Shown piece after piece: positions 1 to 10,094 of a stretch of DNA of 64,000 nt (the first letter of the stretch is position 1; the number at the start of each line of letters is the position of its first letter). The position numbers were made by a program, and so were the translations under genes. The stretch is from an uncultured Cohaesibacter sp. (GTDB taxonomy: Bacteria; Pseudomonadota; Alphaproteobacteria; Rhizobiales; Cohaesibacteraceae), in assembly GCF_963677725.1 (NCBI RefSeq), contig NZ_OY782507.1, forward strand, positions 4,508,171-4,572,170, read 5' to 3'. The notes below the pieces were generated by a model. That model was not told the DNA's origin. It worked only from the letters and a program-made list of their open reading frames with translations, and did no database searches.

Positions 1-2
1 TC

Positions 3-257
3 GCGATCAAGATCTGGGCTCTGGCGCATTTGATAGCCAATGGTACGCTGGCCGATGTCATCTTGTTCGGCTTTTTCCTCTTTTATGCAGTCACCTATCG
101 CATCTCGCTTAAAAAACGCATTCAGGCCGGGTTGGTCGTGATACCGAAGGGCCGCAGGCTTCATGATGTCTATGCTGTTGTGCTTGGGCTTGCCTTCTAT
201 GCCGTGATGGTGATGGGCTTGCATGAATGGGCTTTTGACGTGGCACCGCTGGGCTGA
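3..257 (+). CDS. NnrU-like membrane protein, C-terminal part
   Basis: The reading frame is open from the window edge and ends with TGA at 255-257, so only the last 84 or so residues are present. The visible part contains the stretch IKIWALAHLIANG followed by a hydrophobic segment, a basic loop (RISLKKR) and a second hydrophobic segment near the C-terminus. That arrangement matches the conserved C-terminal half of NnrU family inner-membrane proteins, some of which are linked to nitric-oxide reductase expression. The specific function cannot be told from this fragment. The true start lies outside the window. Confidence 0.7.
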   Translation, partial: AIKIWALAHLIANGTLADVILFGFFLFYAVTYRISLKKRIQAGLVVIPKGRRLHDVYAVVLGLAFYAVMVMGLHEWAFDVAPLG

Positions 258-637
258 TCGCCTGTTTGCAAAAGCTATGAATAACAGCCCGGACTTGCGC
301 CTTGTGCCGGGTGTGGGGGCGGGAAAGTGCCGTTTGACCCCAATGCTGCCACATTGCCTGTGGAAGCAATGGCGGCTGGAAAAGTGTCGGATCAATCCCT
401 CGCTTGCTGCTTTGGGTCGTCAAGCATGGGGTTTTCTCCGTCAAATCAGGGCCTAACGGCATTGCAGTGATTGCGTGTTGTCGTCTGACTCGCTAATGTC
501 CGGCAAAAGATATTGAGTGACAAATAGGCAGAGGTGCCTGTTTGAACGAGTTTTGCCGGTCATGGCCGGTCTATGAAGCGATGGATTGAGCGTTAAGCCT
601 GTCGGTAGCTTCAGTCGAAGGATGGATGCAAGAGATC
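258..637. other. Intergenic stretch with no recognised gene
   Basis: About 380 bases separate the NnrU-like stop from the yfgM-like start. Short frames here show no recognisable protein features. A weak GC-rich inverted pair (GCCCGG near 287 and CCGGGT near 308) could fold downstream of the first gene but has no T-tract. The promoter for the yfgM-bamB-der group probably lies here, but I cannot point to convincing -35 and -10 boxes. Confidence 0.5.
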
Positions 638-1315
638 ATGTCGGACAACGATTTTATCCGCGAAGTTGACGAAGAGATGCGTCAAGAAGAAATCCGCAAT
701 CTTTGGGACCGGTTCGGGCCTTTCGTTATCGGCTTTGCGTTGCTGATCGTGTTGGGAACCGCTGCCAACAAAGGTTATGACTATTGGAAGCAAACCCAGG
801 CACAGCAGTCTGGTGATGCGTTCCTTGCGGCTCTTGCCCTGTCCGATGAAAAGAAAACGGATGAGGCGATTGCAGCGCTTGAAAAGCTGAAAGCTGAAGG
901 CTCCGGGGGCTATCCTTTGCTGGCTGAGATGCGTATCGCCTCTGAAAAAGCAGCGTCCGGTGATGTCGATGACGCAATTGCCGGGTTTGAAGCGATTGCC
1001 GCCAATCCATCCAACGAAGCCGTCATTCAGGATCTCGCTCGGGTGCGCGCCAATATTCTGATGCTGGATCAGGGTAAGGCCGATGATGTGATTTTGCAGA
1101 TGTCCGGCATGATGGATGACAGTGGCTTTCGTCACAGCGCTCGTGAGCTGGTGTTGTTGGCCTATATCGAGAAGACAGAGTTCGACAAGGCACTGCCGAT
1201 TGCAGAGCGCATGGTGGCCGATGCCGAAACCCCATCCCAGATGCGCCAGAGGGCTGAAGTTTACGCCAACTTCTTGCGGTCCAAATTCGCACCAAGCGAA
1301 GGGAAAGCCTCATGA
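638..1315 (+). CDS. YfgM-like tetratricopeptide membrane protein
   Basis: A protein of about 225 residues with a charged N-terminus (MSDNDFIREVDEEMR), one transmembrane segment at roughly residues 28-46 and a helical periplasmic TPR-like region rich in alternating Ala and Glu/Lys. This is the layout of the TPR_21/YfgM family, an ancillary factor near the SecYEG translocon that interacts with periplasmic chaperones. ATG codons exist at 626 and 638; I chose 638 because family members begin close to the D-x-F-I-R-E motif. It overlaps bamB by four bases (ATGA), so the two are very likely co-translated. The order yfgM-bamB-der is also the E. coli order, which supports the call. Confidence 0.85.
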   Translation: MSDNDFIREVDEEMRQEEIRNLWDRFGPFVIGFALLIVLGTAANKGYDYWKQTQAQQSGDAFLAALALSDEKKTDEAIAALEKLKAEGSGGYPLLAEMRIASEKAASGDVDDAIAGFEAIAANPSNEAVIQDLARVRANILMLDQGKADDVILQMSGMMDDSGFRHSARELVLLAYIEKTEFDKALPIAERMVADAETPSQMRQRAEVYANFLRSKFAPSEGKAS

Positions 1316-2679
1316 AATCAGCTGAATTGACTCTTGACGAAGGCACGAAATCCCGCCGCGCGCACCTGTTGGTGTCAATGGTGATGGTGGGTTTGTTGGC
1401 CGGATGCACCAGTGTTGCGGATATGGCCAGCGACATCAATCCATTCGCCAAGAAAGAAGTGCCTCTTCCGGGGACTCGTACATCCCTGTTTCAAACGGCC
1501 TCGGAAATAAAATCCGAAGATAGCAGCCCGGTTTCTCTTACATCTGCTGTTGCCTTCAACAGCTGGGGGCAGGCTGGTGGTCCGGCAACGAACAATCCGC
1601 CTCACGTCTCCTATAGTGGTCAGGGCAACCGGATCTGGAGTGTCGGTGCGACGATCAGCGGTGGGAAGTCTGATCCACGCGCTGGTGCGCGGCCTGTTTC
1701 CTATGGTGGTCGTGTTGCGGTCTATGGACCGGATGGCAAAGTATCTGTGCATTCCGCCTCCAACGGTGGCCGGATCTGGTCGACGTCTGTTCGGCCGGAA
1801 AATGAAAAAGGCGTCGCCACAGGCGGTGCCGTTGCCATGGATGCCAATCGCGTTTATGCGGCAACGGGCTTTAGTGAGCTGGTTGCTCTTGAAGGGGGAT
1901 CTGGGCGTCGGCTCTGGTCCTTTACACTTGATGCACCAGCACGCGGCGCGCCTGCGATTGCGGGCAATGTCGTTTTGGCCGTCACGGCAACCAACTCGAT
2001 CTATGCGGTCAATGTGTCCGATGGTAAAGAGCTTTGGTCATTCAATGGCATTCCAGAGGGTGCTGGTCTGATTGGGGCTGCGGCTCCTGCGGTAAGCGGC
2101 AATACGGTTTTGTTTGCTGGCACGTCCGGGGAATTGGCTGCACTTGACCTCAAGACCGGTGAGATGCGCTGGACCGATACCATGGTTCTGGGCAGCCGTC
2201 GCTTTGCGGTGTCAGGTATTTCTGCGGTTGCGGGTGGTCCTGTGATTTCCAACGGAGTGGCCTATGTGGCGTCCGTCAGCGGTAATCTGGTCGCCTTCCG
2301 CCTGCGCGATGGGGAGCGTCTGTGGGAGCGGAATATCGGCTCTAGCCATACGCCAGTTGTCAATGGCAACAGCGTTTTCGTGCTTGATCTGGATGACCGT
2401 TTGTTTGCGCTCAATCGCAAGACGGGCAAAATTCGCTGGTCAAACCAGTTGCCGTCGATTAGAGAGAAGAAAAAGCGGTCGACCTGGGCCGGTCCTGTGC
2501 TGGCCGGTGGCAGTCTGTGGGCTGCGTCCAGTGAAGGACAATTGGCAGCTGTCAGCCCACAAAACGGGCAGGTCAAGCTGACCAAAAATGCCAAGGATCC
2601 TGTCTTCATTTCACCGATTGCTGTCGGTGGTCGCTTGATCACGCTAAGCGGATCGGGTCGTCTGTCCGGATTTAACTGA
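1312..2679 (+). CDS. bamB: Outer membrane assembly lipoprotein BamB
   Basis: A 455-residue protein with a lipoprotein signal: basic residues near position 15, a hydrophobic core and the lipobox LLAGC ending at Cys32. The rest is built of repeated PQQ-like beta-propeller blades, seen as recurring motifs such as SNGGRIWS, GSGRRLWSF, SDGKELWSF and RDGERLWER. BamB is the propeller scaffold of the BAM complex that inserts beta-barrel proteins into the outer membrane. The start overlaps the upstream yfgM-like stop by four bases, and der follows after about 250 bp. Length and architecture fit the family well. Confidence 0.93.
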   Translation: MKSAELTLDEGTKSRRAHLLVSMVMVGLLAGCTSVADMASDINPFAKKEVPLPGTRTSLFQTASEIKSEDSSPVSLTSAVAFNSWGQAGGPATNNPPHVSYSGQGNRIWSVGATISGGKSDPRAGARPVSYGGRVAVYGPDGKVSVHSASNGGRIWSTSVRPENEKGVATGGAVAMDANRVYAATGFSELVALEGGSGRRLWSFTLDAPARGAPAIAGNVVLAVTATNSIYAVNVSDGKELWSFNGIPEGAGLIGAAAPAVSGNTVLFAGTSGELAALDLKTGEMRWTDTMVLGSRRFAVSGISAVAGGPVISNGVAYVASVSGNLVAFRLRDGERLWERNIGSSHTPVVNGNSVFVLDLDDRLFALNRKTGKIRWSNQLPSIREKKKRSTWAGPVLAGGSLWAASSEGQLAAVSPQNGQVKLTKNAKDPVFISPIAVGGRLITLSGSGRLSGFN

Positions 2680-2725
2680 TCCGGGCGTGTGTGACAGACA
2701 CATATGATGGTCTTGTTTGATCAGG

Positions 2726-2767
2726 TCCGCCCGTCCTGCCTTGTGCGGGGAGGGCGGATCTTTCCTT
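2726..2767 (+). terminator. Probable terminator after bamB
   Basis: TCCGCCC (2726-2732) pairs with GGGCGGA (2752-2758), with a GC-rich 19-base loop that can extend the stem, followed by TCTTTCCTT. The imperfect T-tract makes it a moderate intrinsic terminator. Confidence 0.5.
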
Positions 2768-2931
2768 CAAGGCTTGCGAAAGAATAAAAAGTGCCCTGGG
2801 TCCGGTCCGGGGTTTTGTGTTATCTAGCGGGCCGAGACGGCGAGAGATTGCAGTCTTCCCCGTTGGCGATCCCGACAGGCTGTTGCCAGTCAGCGCCGGA
2901 TGGTCGGGACGGAAAGCGTTTTGGAAACGTT

Positions 2932-4380
2932 ATGAAACTGAATGTGGCCATTGTTGGCCGACCCAATGTCGGCAAATCCACTTTGTTCAACCGTCTGGTT
3001 GGCAAGAAGCTGGCGCTGGTTGATGACCGGCCCGGCGTGACGCGCGACCGTCGCGAAAGCGAAGCGCGGATCGGTGATCTGACGATCAATATCATCGATA
3101 CTGCCGGTTTGGAAGTTGCCGAGGAAGATGCCCTTGAAACCCGGATGCGTCTGCAAACCCAGGAAGCCATTGCTATGGCTGATGTGGTTCTGTTCATGAT
3201 GGATGCGCGCTCCGGTATTACACCGATGGACGAATATTTCGCCGATATGGTGCGCAAGGCGGGCAAGCCGACTATTCTGCTGGCCAACAAGTCCGAGGGG
3301 CGAGCGGCTGATGCAGGCTATTATGAGGCTTTCTCGCTGGGCCTTGGGGAACCTATGCCCCTGTCTGCCGAACATGGCATCGGGATTGCCGATCTTTATG
3401 AAGCGCTTGTCAAGCTTGAAGAAGAAAAGCTGGCGGCTGCGGGAAATGCAGGCGATTCTGTTGATGCCTTGTTGGCCGATGATGACGGCCCGCAGGTGGA
3501 TGTCGAGATTGATGACGATGAATCCGAAGCCCCTCTTTACGATCCGACCAAACCGCTGCGCGTGGCGATTGTCGGGCGTCCGAATGCTGGCAAGTCGACG
3601 CTGATCAATCACATGATCGGCGAAGACAGGTTGCTGACCGGACCGGAAGCGGGGATCACGCGCGATTCCATCTCGGTCAATTGGGAATTCCGAGATCGCA
3701 AGATCAAGCTGTTTGATACCGCGGGCATGCGCAAGAAAGCGCGGGTGCAGGAAAAGCTTGAGAAATTGTCGGTTTCCGACGCCCTGCGCTCGATCCAGTT
3801 TGCCGAAGTGGTGGTGGTCACGCTAGATGTGACCAAGCCGTTCGAGAAGCAGGATTTGCAGATTGCCGATCTGGTGCAGCGTGAAGGCCGCGCCATTGTG
3901 ATCGCGCTCAATAAGTGGGATCTGGTCGAAAATCCGCAGGAAATGATGGCGGATCTGCGGGAAAAGGCAACCCGGCTGTTGCCTCAGATGCGAGATGTGC
4001 CGATGGTGCCGATTTCCGGCCTGACGGGCAAGAATCTCGACCGTCTGATGCAGGCCGTGCTGGACATCTATGAAATCTGGAACCGTCGGATCTCGACCTC
4101 GCGGCTCAATCGTTGGCTGGCTGATGCGGTTGGCTCGCATCCGCCCCCGGCGGCTGGTGGTCGTCGCAACAGGATCCGCTATGCCACCCAGATCAAGGCC
4201 CGTCCACCAACCTTTGTGGTGATGTGTTCGCGACCGGAGGCTTTGCCGGACAGCTATACCCGTTATCTGCTCAATGATTTGCGGGAGAGCTTTGACATTC
4301 CCGCTGTGCCTGTGCGGATGTTGATGCGCAAAGGGGACAATCCGTATGCTGCCAAGGCAGCCAAGCGGAAAATCCAGTAA
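2932..4380 (+). CDS. der: Ribosome-assembly GTPase Der (EngA)
   Basis: A 482-residue protein with two tandem GTPase domains, the hallmark of Der. The first P-loop GRPNVGKST is at residues 9-17 with DTAG and NKSE motifs after it. The second P-loop GRPNAGKST starts near residue 205, with DTAGMRKK and NKWDL following. An acidic linker ([15 protein letters not shown]) joins them, and a KH-like RNA-binding domain ends the protein. Der acts in 50S subunit maturation. The frame stays open upstream to 2791, but the ATG at 2932 begins directly with the first G-domain strand and is preceded by GGAAACG, so it is preferred. Confidence 0.96.
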   Translation: MKLNVAIVGRPNVGKSTLFNRLVGKKLALVDDRPGVTRDRRESEARIGDLTINIIDTAGLEVAEEDALETRMRLQTQEAIAMADVVLFMMDARSGITPMDEYFADMVRKAGKPTILLANKSEGRAADAGYYEAFSLGLGEPMPLSAEHGIGIADLYEALVKLEEEKLAAAGNAGDSVDALLADDDGPQVDVEIDDDESEAPLYDPTKPLRVAIVGRPNAGKSTLINHMIGEDRLLTGPEAGITRDSISVNWEFRDRKIKLFDTAGMRKKARVQEKLEKLSVSDALRSIQFAEVVVVTLDVTKPFEKQDLQIADLVQREGRAIVIALNKWDLVENPQEMMADLREKATRLLPQMRDVPMVPISGLTGKNLDRLMQAVLDIYEIWNRRISTSRLNRWLADAVGSHPPPAAGGRRNRIRYATQIKARPPTFVVMCSRPEALPDSYTRYLLNDLRESFDIPAVPVRMLMRKGDNPYAAKAAKRKIQ

Positions 4381-4417
4381 CAAGTAATACCAAAACGTGT
4401 TTTCGGGGCGTGGGCTT

Positions 4418-4906
4418 GTGAAGCAATCTGTCATCATCGCTTTTGTGATCGGTCTTGTTTGCGGGATTATCCTTTGGCCTTTGGCGCTGTTGAAGGCGCC
4501 CGGGGCCTGGCAAATCGCCCAACAGCAGGTCTGTCAAATTGTTGATGGTGGTCGTTGGGTTGCCAGACCCGGCTTTTGCGTCAAACCTGATTGTTATCTG
4601 GATCAGACATGTGGTCAGCGCTTGGTTTTGGCCGCTTCGGTCTGTAAACGGGTTTCGGTCGGCGACACGCTCACCAAGGTATATTTCGAGTTGGGCGAAC
4701 CGTTGGCCATAGAGGGAGAGACCCTTCGCTGGCGCTGGCACAAGTCCAGTGAAGACGGCCCGATCGCGGTGGTGGAGGGAGAGAGGCTGACTGGTTTCAG
4801 CTGCGATCCTCCCGATGGGCTTGCCCAAGAAGAAGAGGGCAACGGATCGATTTTCGGATCATTCAAGATGCCATTTTCTGACAAACGCGGGAATATAATA
4901 GACTGA
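4418..4906 (+). CDS. Small membrane-anchored protein of unknown function
   Basis: A protein of about 162 residues starting at GTG 4418 (GGGGCGTGGGCTT upstream); an alternative GTG lies at 4397. It has one N-terminal hydrophobic segment (residues 5-25) that is either an anchor or an uncleaved signal. A periplasmic portion follows with six cysteines, four of them closely spaced (CVKPDCYLDQTC, then VCKR), and a segment VSVGDTLTKVYFELGEP that resembles the start of SmpA/BamE-like folds. That resemblance is only suggestive. It sits 37 bp after der and probably belongs to the same transcript. I do not recognise a named family. Confidence 0.6.
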   Translation: MKQSVIIAFVIGLVCGIILWPLALLKAPGAWQIAQQQVCQIVDGGRWVARPGFCVKPDCYLDQTCGQRLVLAASVCKRVSVGDTLTKVYFELGEPLAIEGETLRWRWHKSSEDGPIAVVEGERLTGFSCDPPDGLAQEEEGNGSIFGSFKMPFSDKRGNIID

Positions 4907-5115
4907 TCCTGTTGTCATAGTGTTCTTTTATAACAAAAAGACTCACAGACTTTTCCAGTTTATACGCTTACATCTATGGCAACACGTCGTTCACATGTGT
5001 ATAACAACGCTCGACTGGCCTTTCATCGTGTGAATGCTTCAAGTGCAAATCTCACGGGCCGGTCTTTTTGTCCGCCGGGATATCCTGGCATTCAGTAAAG
5101 AAAAAAGAGGGTACT

Positions 5116-6477
5116 ATGAGCAAGACTTGGACCCCGGACAGCTGGCGGTCGATGCCGATCGTGCAAGTTCCGGACTATCCTGACCAAGAGGCAGTAGACG
5201 CTGTTGAAGGTCGCCTTGCAACCTATCCGCCTTTGGTCTTTGCTGGCGAGGCCCGCAAGCTGCGCAAACAGCTGGCCCGGGTTGCTGAAGGTGACGGTTT
5301 TCTGCTGCAGGGTGGCGATTGCGCCGAATCCTTTGCAGAACATCACCCTGACAACATTCGCGATTTCTTCCGCGTATTCCTGCAAATGGCTGCGGTGCTG
5401 ACTTTTGCCGCCGCCTCGCCAGTGGTCAAGGTTGGCCGCATTGCAGGGCAGTTCGCCAAGCCGCGTTCCTCGCCGACAGAGACTGTTGACGGTGTGGAAC
5501 TGCCAAGCTATCGCGGCGACATTATCAATGGCATCAGCTTTAACGAGGGCGCCCGTATTCCGGATCCACACAAGATGGAAATGGCTTACCGGCAGTCTGC
5601 GGCCACGCTGAACCTGCTGCGTGCTTTTGCGCAGGGTGGTTTTGCCAATCTCGATCATGTGCATCAGTGGACCATGGGCTTCCTTGCTGACAGCCCGCAA
5701 GGCCACCGTTATCAGGAACTGGCGGACCGCATCACCGAGGCAATGGCCTTCATGCGTGCCTGTGGTGTTGAGCCATCCCAGACCGAAGCACTGCGCTCGA
5801 CAGACTTTTTCACCAGCCACGAAGCTTTGCTGCTTGGCTATGAACAGGCCTTCACGCGCGTTGATTCCATCTCTGGCAATTATTTCGCGACTTCCGGCCA
5901 CATGCTGTGGATCGGTGACCGCACGCGTCAGATCGATCACGCTCACGTGGAATTCTTCCGCGGCATCGAGAATCCGATTGGCTTGAAATGCGGCCCATCC
6001 CTCGATCCCGAAGATCTTCTGCGCCTGATTGATGTGCTGAACCCGGACAATGAGGCTGGTCGTCTGACCCTTATCACCCGATTTGGTGCAGACAAGGTGT
6101 TCGATCATCTGCCAGATCTGGTCAAGGCGGTGAAACGGGAAGGCAAGAAGGTTGTTTGGTCCTGTGATCCGATGCATGGCAACGTGGTCAAGGCAAATAA
6201 TGGCTATAAAACCCGTCCATTTGATCGGATCCTGAAAGAAGTCGAGAGCTTCTTTGCGGTGCACCGCTCAGAGGGAACCTATCCGGGTGGCATCCATGTG
6301 GAAATGACCGGCAAGAATGTCACTGAATGCACCGGTGGCGCTCACGAAATCACCGAAGATGATCTGACGGATCGTTATCACACCGTTTGTGACCCACGTC
6401 TCAATGCCGATCAGGCTCTTGAGTTGGCTTTCCTGATTGCCGACAATATCAAGAAAGACCGTGAAGGACGCAAATAA
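5116..6477 (+). CDS. Class II 3-deoxy-7-phosphoheptulonate synthase (DAHP synthase)
   Basis: A 453-residue enzyme condensing phosphoenolpyruvate and erythrose 4-phosphate, the first step of aromatic amino-acid synthesis. It is the plant-like class II type, shown by the metal-binding motif QGGDCAESF near residue 70, [25 protein letters not shown] and CDPMHGN. The ATG at 5116 follows AAGAGGGTACT, a good ribosome-binding site, and begins [11 protein letters not shown] as in homologues. The frame extends upstream to 5068 but without a better site. It appears monocistronic: about 210 bp of leader precede it and a terminator follows. I saw no obvious leader peptide for attenuation. Confidence 0.95.
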   Translation: MSKTWTPDSWRSMPIVQVPDYPDQEAVDAVEGRLATYPPLVFAGEARKLRKQLARVAEGDGFLLQGGDCAESFAEHHPDNIRDFFRVFLQMAAVLTFAAASPVVKVGRIAGQFAKPRSSPTETVDGVELPSYRGDIINGISFNEGARIPDPHKMEMAYRQSAATLNLLRAFAQGGFANLDHVHQWTMGFLADSPQGHRYQELADRITEAMAFMRACGVEPSQTEALRSTDFFTSHEALLLGYEQAFTRVDSISGNYFATSGHMLWIGDRTRQIDHAHVEFFRGIENPIGLKCGPSLDPEDLLRLIDVLNPDNEAGRLTLITRFGADKVFDHLPDLVKAVKREGKKVVWSCDPMHGNVVKANNGYKTRPFDRILKEVESFFAVHRSEGTYPGGIHVEMTGKNVTECTGGAHEITEDDLTDRYHTVCDPRLNADQALELAFLIADNIKKDREGRK

Positions 6478-6522
6478 GGGTCTTTGAAAACGTTCGGATT
6501 TGTTTGATCTGATCAAGACATG

Positions 6523-6554
6523 AAAAGCCTGGCCTTTTGGGTCAGGCTTTTTTG
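6523..6554 (+). terminator. Intrinsic terminator after DAHP synthase
   Basis: AAAAGCCTG (6525 onward) pairs with CAGGCTTTT, with a loop around GCCTTTTGGGT, followed by a run of T residues. It lies 46 bp after the stop codon. Confidence 0.85.
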
Positions 6555-6625
6555 TCTTTTTAAAGCTTTGAGTGAACGGCTTGGAGGCTGGATTGGTATA
6601 AGAGGTAACTGATCAGGAGAATGTT

Positions 6626-6952
6626 ATGACCCTTGCTCGTTTTTATCTGTTGATGTGTGTGGTTGGAACGCTTTGGCCGTGGATTCACTTTGCTGATTTC
6701 TTTGCGGCTAACGGCTTTGACCTAGGATTGTTTATTGCCCAGATGACGCCGAACGCAGTGGCCAAGGGACTGACGGTGGATATCAGCCTGTCGATCCTCG
6801 CCTTCCTTGTTTGGTCCTTTGTGGATGCGCGCCAACTGGGTGTGAGAAACTGGTGGTTGGTTCTGCCTGCGACACTTTGCGTTGGATTCTCGTTGGCGCT
6901 GCCTTTATATCTTTTCTTCAGAGAGTGTAAGGCGAAGGCCTTGCGTTGTTGA
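6626..6952 (+). CDS. DUF2834 membrane protein
   Basis: A 108-residue protein with three hydrophobic segments (about residues 4-20, 48-66 and 76-98) and the DUF2834 pattern: an N-terminal WPWIHFADFF element, a central DISLSILAFLVWSFVDARQLG segment and a closing ALPLYLFFRE motif. Function is unknown across the family. The start at 6626 has CAGGAGAATGTT upstream, a good ribosome-binding site. A GC-rich hairpin (GCCCGGC/GCCGGGC, 6961-6978) follows the stop but has no T-tract. The gene stands alone between DAHP synthase and nadE. Confidence 0.8.
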   Translation: MTLARFYLLMCVVGTLWPWIHFADFFAANGFDLGLFIAQMTPNAVAKGLTVDISLSILAFLVWSFVDARQLGVRNWWLVLPATLCVGFSLALPLYLFFRECKAKALRC

Positions 6953-7055
6953 GATGATGGGCCCGGCTGATGCCGGGCCGTGTGTCTGCGGCTCGGGATG
7001 ACTGCCCATCTGGTTGGCTTGTCCCGTTGTTGCATCCAAGACAGGAATAAAGTGC

Positions 7056-8714
7056 GTGACCGATAAGCTCACATTCAGCCTTGCCCAGCTCAATCCGATC
7101 TTGGGTGATCTTTCCGGCAATGCTGCCAAGGCACGGGCCGCTCATGCGGTCGCAGCAGAACAGGGGGCCGATTGCCTCGTCTTGACCGAGCTGTTCATTT
7201 CCGGCTATCCGCCAGAGGATCTGGTGTTGAAACCGGCCTTTCAGGCTGCCTGCCGGGCGGAAGTCGAAGCGCTTGCAGAGGTAACGGCAGGTGATGCGCC
7301 TGCCATCTTGATTGGCACGCCATGGATGCATGATGGCAAGCTCTATAATGCGGTTTGCCTGCTTGATAATGGCGAAGTCCAGACCGTGCGTTACAAGGCC
7401 GACCTGCCCAATTATGGCGTGTTTGACGAAAAGCGCGTCTTTTCTGCCGGGCCGATGCCCGGACCGATGTCCATTCGCGGCGTGGCTGTGGGTGTGCCTA
7501 TTTGTGAGGATATCTGGGATAGCGATGTTTGCGAATGTCTGATGGAGACTGGCGCCGAACTCCTTGTGGTACCAAATGGGTCGCCGTTCAATCTCGATAA
7601 GAGGGATATTCGCCAGCAGGTGGCGGTCCAGCGGGTGGTCGAGACCGAATTGCCGCTCATCTATGTCAATCAGGTTGGCGGGCAGGATGAATTGGTGTTT
7701 GACGGCGCGTCCTTTGCCTTGAATGCTGACCGCTCATTGGGGGCACAAATGGTTGGCTTTGCCGAGGATCAGCAGGTGGTGAGCGCTGTGCGTGGGGAAC
7801 AAGGCTGGCGGCTGGAAGGGCCGGTTGTGCCTGTGATGGATCGCGATGCCAGCGCATGGTCTGCCTGCATGCTGGGCCTCAGGGATTATGTCAACAAGAA
7901 CCGCTTTCCCGGTGTTGTTCTGGGCCTGTCGGGGGGCATCGATTCTGCCATTTGCGCTGCGTTGGCCGTGGATGCTCTGGGGGCGGATCGGGTGCATTGC
8001 GTGATGCTGCCCTATCGCTATACCTCGGAGGAGAGCCTTAAGGATGCGGCCGATTGTGCCAAGGCCTTGGGCGTGCGTTATGACATTGTCGACATTGCCG
8101 AGCCGGTGGATGGGTTTTCCAATGCCTTGTCGAGCCTGTTTGATGGCACCACGGAAGGGGTGACGGAGGAGAATCTCCAGTCTCGCTCGCGCGGGACAAT
8201 CCTGATGGCGATCTCCAATAAATTCGGCAATATGGTTGTCACCACCGGCAACAAGTCCGAAATGTCCGTTGGCTATGCGACCCTTTATGGCGACATGAAT
8301 GGCGGATACAATCCGATCAAGGACCTCTACAAGATGCAGGTTTATCATCTGTCCGCATGGCGCAACGGCCATAAGCCGGATGGGGCGATGGGGCCGGGTG
8401 GCGAGGTGATTCCGGCCAACATTATTGCCAAGGCACCAACGGCCGAATTGCGCGAGAACCAGACCGATCAGGACAGTTTGCCGGAATATCCGGTGCTGGA
8501 TGACATTCTTGAATGTCTGGTCGAGAAGGAAATGGCGGTCGATGAGATTGTCGAGCGCGGCCATGACAAGGCTCTGGTTCATCGCATCGAGCATCTGCTC
8601 TATATCGCGGAATATAAACGCCGCCAGTCGGCGCCGGGGGTCAAATTGTCGGAGAAGAATTTCGGCAGAGACCGCCGCTACCCCATTACCAACGGTTTCC
8701 GGGACCGCAGCTGA
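7056..8714 (+). CDS. nadE: Glutamine-dependent NAD+ synthetase
   Basis: A 552-residue two-domain enzyme that converts nicotinic acid adenine dinucleotide to NAD+, using ammonia released from glutamine. The N-terminal nitrilase-type glutaminase domain has the triad Glu45 (LTELFISGY), Lys114 (YKADLPNYGVFDE) and Cys150 (VPICEDIWD). The C-terminal synthetase domain has the ATP pyrophosphatase loop SGGIDS at residues 292-297 and the TTGNKSEMSVGYATLYGD motif. I use the GTG at 7056 (AGGAATAAAGTGC upstream). An ATG at 7014 in frame would add 14 residues that do not resemble the family. gltX follows 39 bp downstream, probably on the same transcript. Confidence 0.95.
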   Translation: MTDKLTFSLAQLNPILGDLSGNAAKARAAHAVAAEQGADCLVLTELFISGYPPEDLVLKPAFQAACRAEVEALAEVTAGDAPAILIGTPWMHDGKLYNAVCLLDNGEVQTVRYKADLPNYGVFDEKRVFSAGPMPGPMSIRGVAVGVPICEDIWDSDVCECLMETGAELLVVPNGSPFNLDKRDIRQQVAVQRVVETELPLIYVNQVGGQDELVFDGASFALNADRSLGAQMVGFAEDQQVVSAVRGEQGWRLEGPVVPVMDRDASAWSACMLGLRDYVNKNRFPGVVLGLSGGIDSAICAALAVDALGADRVHCVMLPYRYTSEESLKDAADCAKALGVRYDIVDIAEPVDGFSNALSSLFDGTTEGVTEENLQSRSRGTILMAISNKFGNMVVTTGNKSEMSVGYATLYGDMNGGYNPIKDLYKMQVYHLSAWRNGHKPDGAMGPGGEVIPANIIAKAPTAELRENQTDQDSLPEYPVLDDILECLVEKEMAVDEIVERGHDKALVHRIEHLLYIAEYKRRQSAPGVKLSEKNFGRDRRYPITNGFRDRS

Positions 8715-8753
8715 CGTTCCGCCCGTTTCCAGATCTTAAAGGAAGTTTGCCTG

Positions 8754-10094
8754 ATGGCTGAAATCGTTCGCTTCGCCCCGTCTCCGACGGGCAATATCCA
8801 TATTGGCAATGCGCGTACGGCGCTGATCAACTGGTTGACCGCAGTCAAAAGCGGTGGGCAGTTCATCCTGCGCTTTGATGACACCGATCAGGAACGCTCC
8901 AAGCAGGAATATGCCGATGGCATCGCGGCTGATCTCGATTGGCTTGGAATCAAGCCCGACCGGGTGGAAAAACAGTCGGCCCGGATGGTATCCTATGATG
9001 AGGTGGCCGAGAAGCTGAAAGCCATGGGGCGGCTTTATCCCTGCTATGAGACAGCAGATGAGCTTGACCGCAAACGCAAGCGCCAGCGAGCCCGCGGCTT
9101 GCCACCGGTTTATGATCGTGCCGCTTTGGAGTTGACGGATGACCAAAGGGAAGCCTATGAGGCAGAAGGTCGTCGGCCCCATTGGCGTTTCTTGCTCGAT
9201 CACAAGACCGTCGTCTGGCAGGATGGCGTGCGGGGCGAGCAAAGCATTGAATGCGACAGCGTTTCCGATCCGGTGCTGATCCGCGAAGATGGCACTTATC
9301 TCTATACTCTGCCTTCGGTCATTGACGACATTGATATGGGCATCACCATGGTGATCCGCGGAGATGATCATGTGACCAACACGGCGGTGCAGATCCAGCT
9401 GTTTGAATTGCTCAGCGGCAAGGCGCCGGGCTTTGCCCATCACAACCTTCTGACCAGCGCGACCGGGGAGGGGCTGTCCAAGCGTCTTGGTTCCTTGTCG
9501 ATTCGTACCATGAAGGACGAGGGTTATGAGCCATTGTCTGTTGCGATCTTTGCAGTTCTGATTGGCACGTCCGAACCGGTTCAACCGCTCGCGAACATGG
9601 AAGCACTGGCCGATCTGTTTGCCCTTGATAAAGTCTCGCGCAGTGCTTCGAAATTCGATATGGCGGACCTTGCTCACCTCAATGCACGCATTCTGCATGA
9701 GACAAGTTTTGACGATGTGAGTGACCGTCTGGCTTCATTGGGTGTTGCCGGCGGCGAGGATTTCTGGCTTGCCGTGCGAGGCAATATCGAACGGCTGCCA
9801 GATGCCAGAAGCTGGTGGGATATTGTTGAAACTGGCCTGCCGGAAGATGCGGTTGCAAAGTCAGAAGATGATTCAGACTTTTACGCCAAGGCCTTGGAAT
9901 TGCTGCCAAATGAGCCATGGGATGGCTCGACCTGGAAGGCATGGACGACCGCGTTGAAGGCGGAGACCGGACGCAAGGGCAAAGGCCTGTTCATGCCTTT
10001 GCGTGTGGCACTGACGGGCCGCTCGCACGGACCGGAGCTGGCGGCCTTCCTGCCTATTCTTGGCTACCAAAAAACTTCGGACCGACTATCCTGA
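8754..10094 (+). CDS. gltX: Glutamyl-tRNA synthetase (short GltX type)
   Basis: A 446-residue class I aminoacyl-tRNA synthetase. It has the HIGH-type motif HIGN at residues 16-19, the [10 protein letters not shown] motif of glutamyl enzymes and a KMSKS-type loop read as LSKRLGS at 241-247. Alphaproteobacteria often carry two GluRS genes, one sometimes specialised for mischarging tRNA-Gln before GatCAB amidation. The short length here would fit the second type, but I cannot decide this from sequence alone. The last 41 bases overlap the 3' end of the convergent DUF2865 gene. Confidence 0.92.
   Translation: MAEIVRFAPSPTGNIHIGNARTALINWLTAVKSGGQFILRFDDTDQERSKQEYADGIAADLDWLGIKPDRVEKQSARMVSYDEVAEKLKAMGRLYPCYETADELDRKRKRQRARGLPPVYDRAALELTDDQREAYEAEGRRPHWRFLLDHKTVVWQDGVRGEQSIECDSVSDPVLIREDGTYLYTLPSVIDDIDMGITMVIRGDDHVTNTAVQIQLFELLSGKAPGFAHHNLLTSATGEGLSKRLGSLSIRTMKDEGYEPLSVAIFAVLIGTSEPVQPLANMEALADLFALDKVSRSASKFDMADLAHLNARILHETSFDDVSDRLASLGVAGGEDFWLAVRGNIERLPDARSWWDIVETGLPEDAVAKSEDDSDFYAKALELLPNEPWDGSTWKAWTTALKAETGRKGKGLFMPLRVALTGRSHGPELAAFLPILGYQKTSDRLS

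Noticed and set aside
5092-6264. 390-codon open frame antisense to the DAHP synthase gene
   Set aside because: It mirrors a strongly conserved gene, shows no protein features of its own, and is expected from the codon bias of the sense strand.
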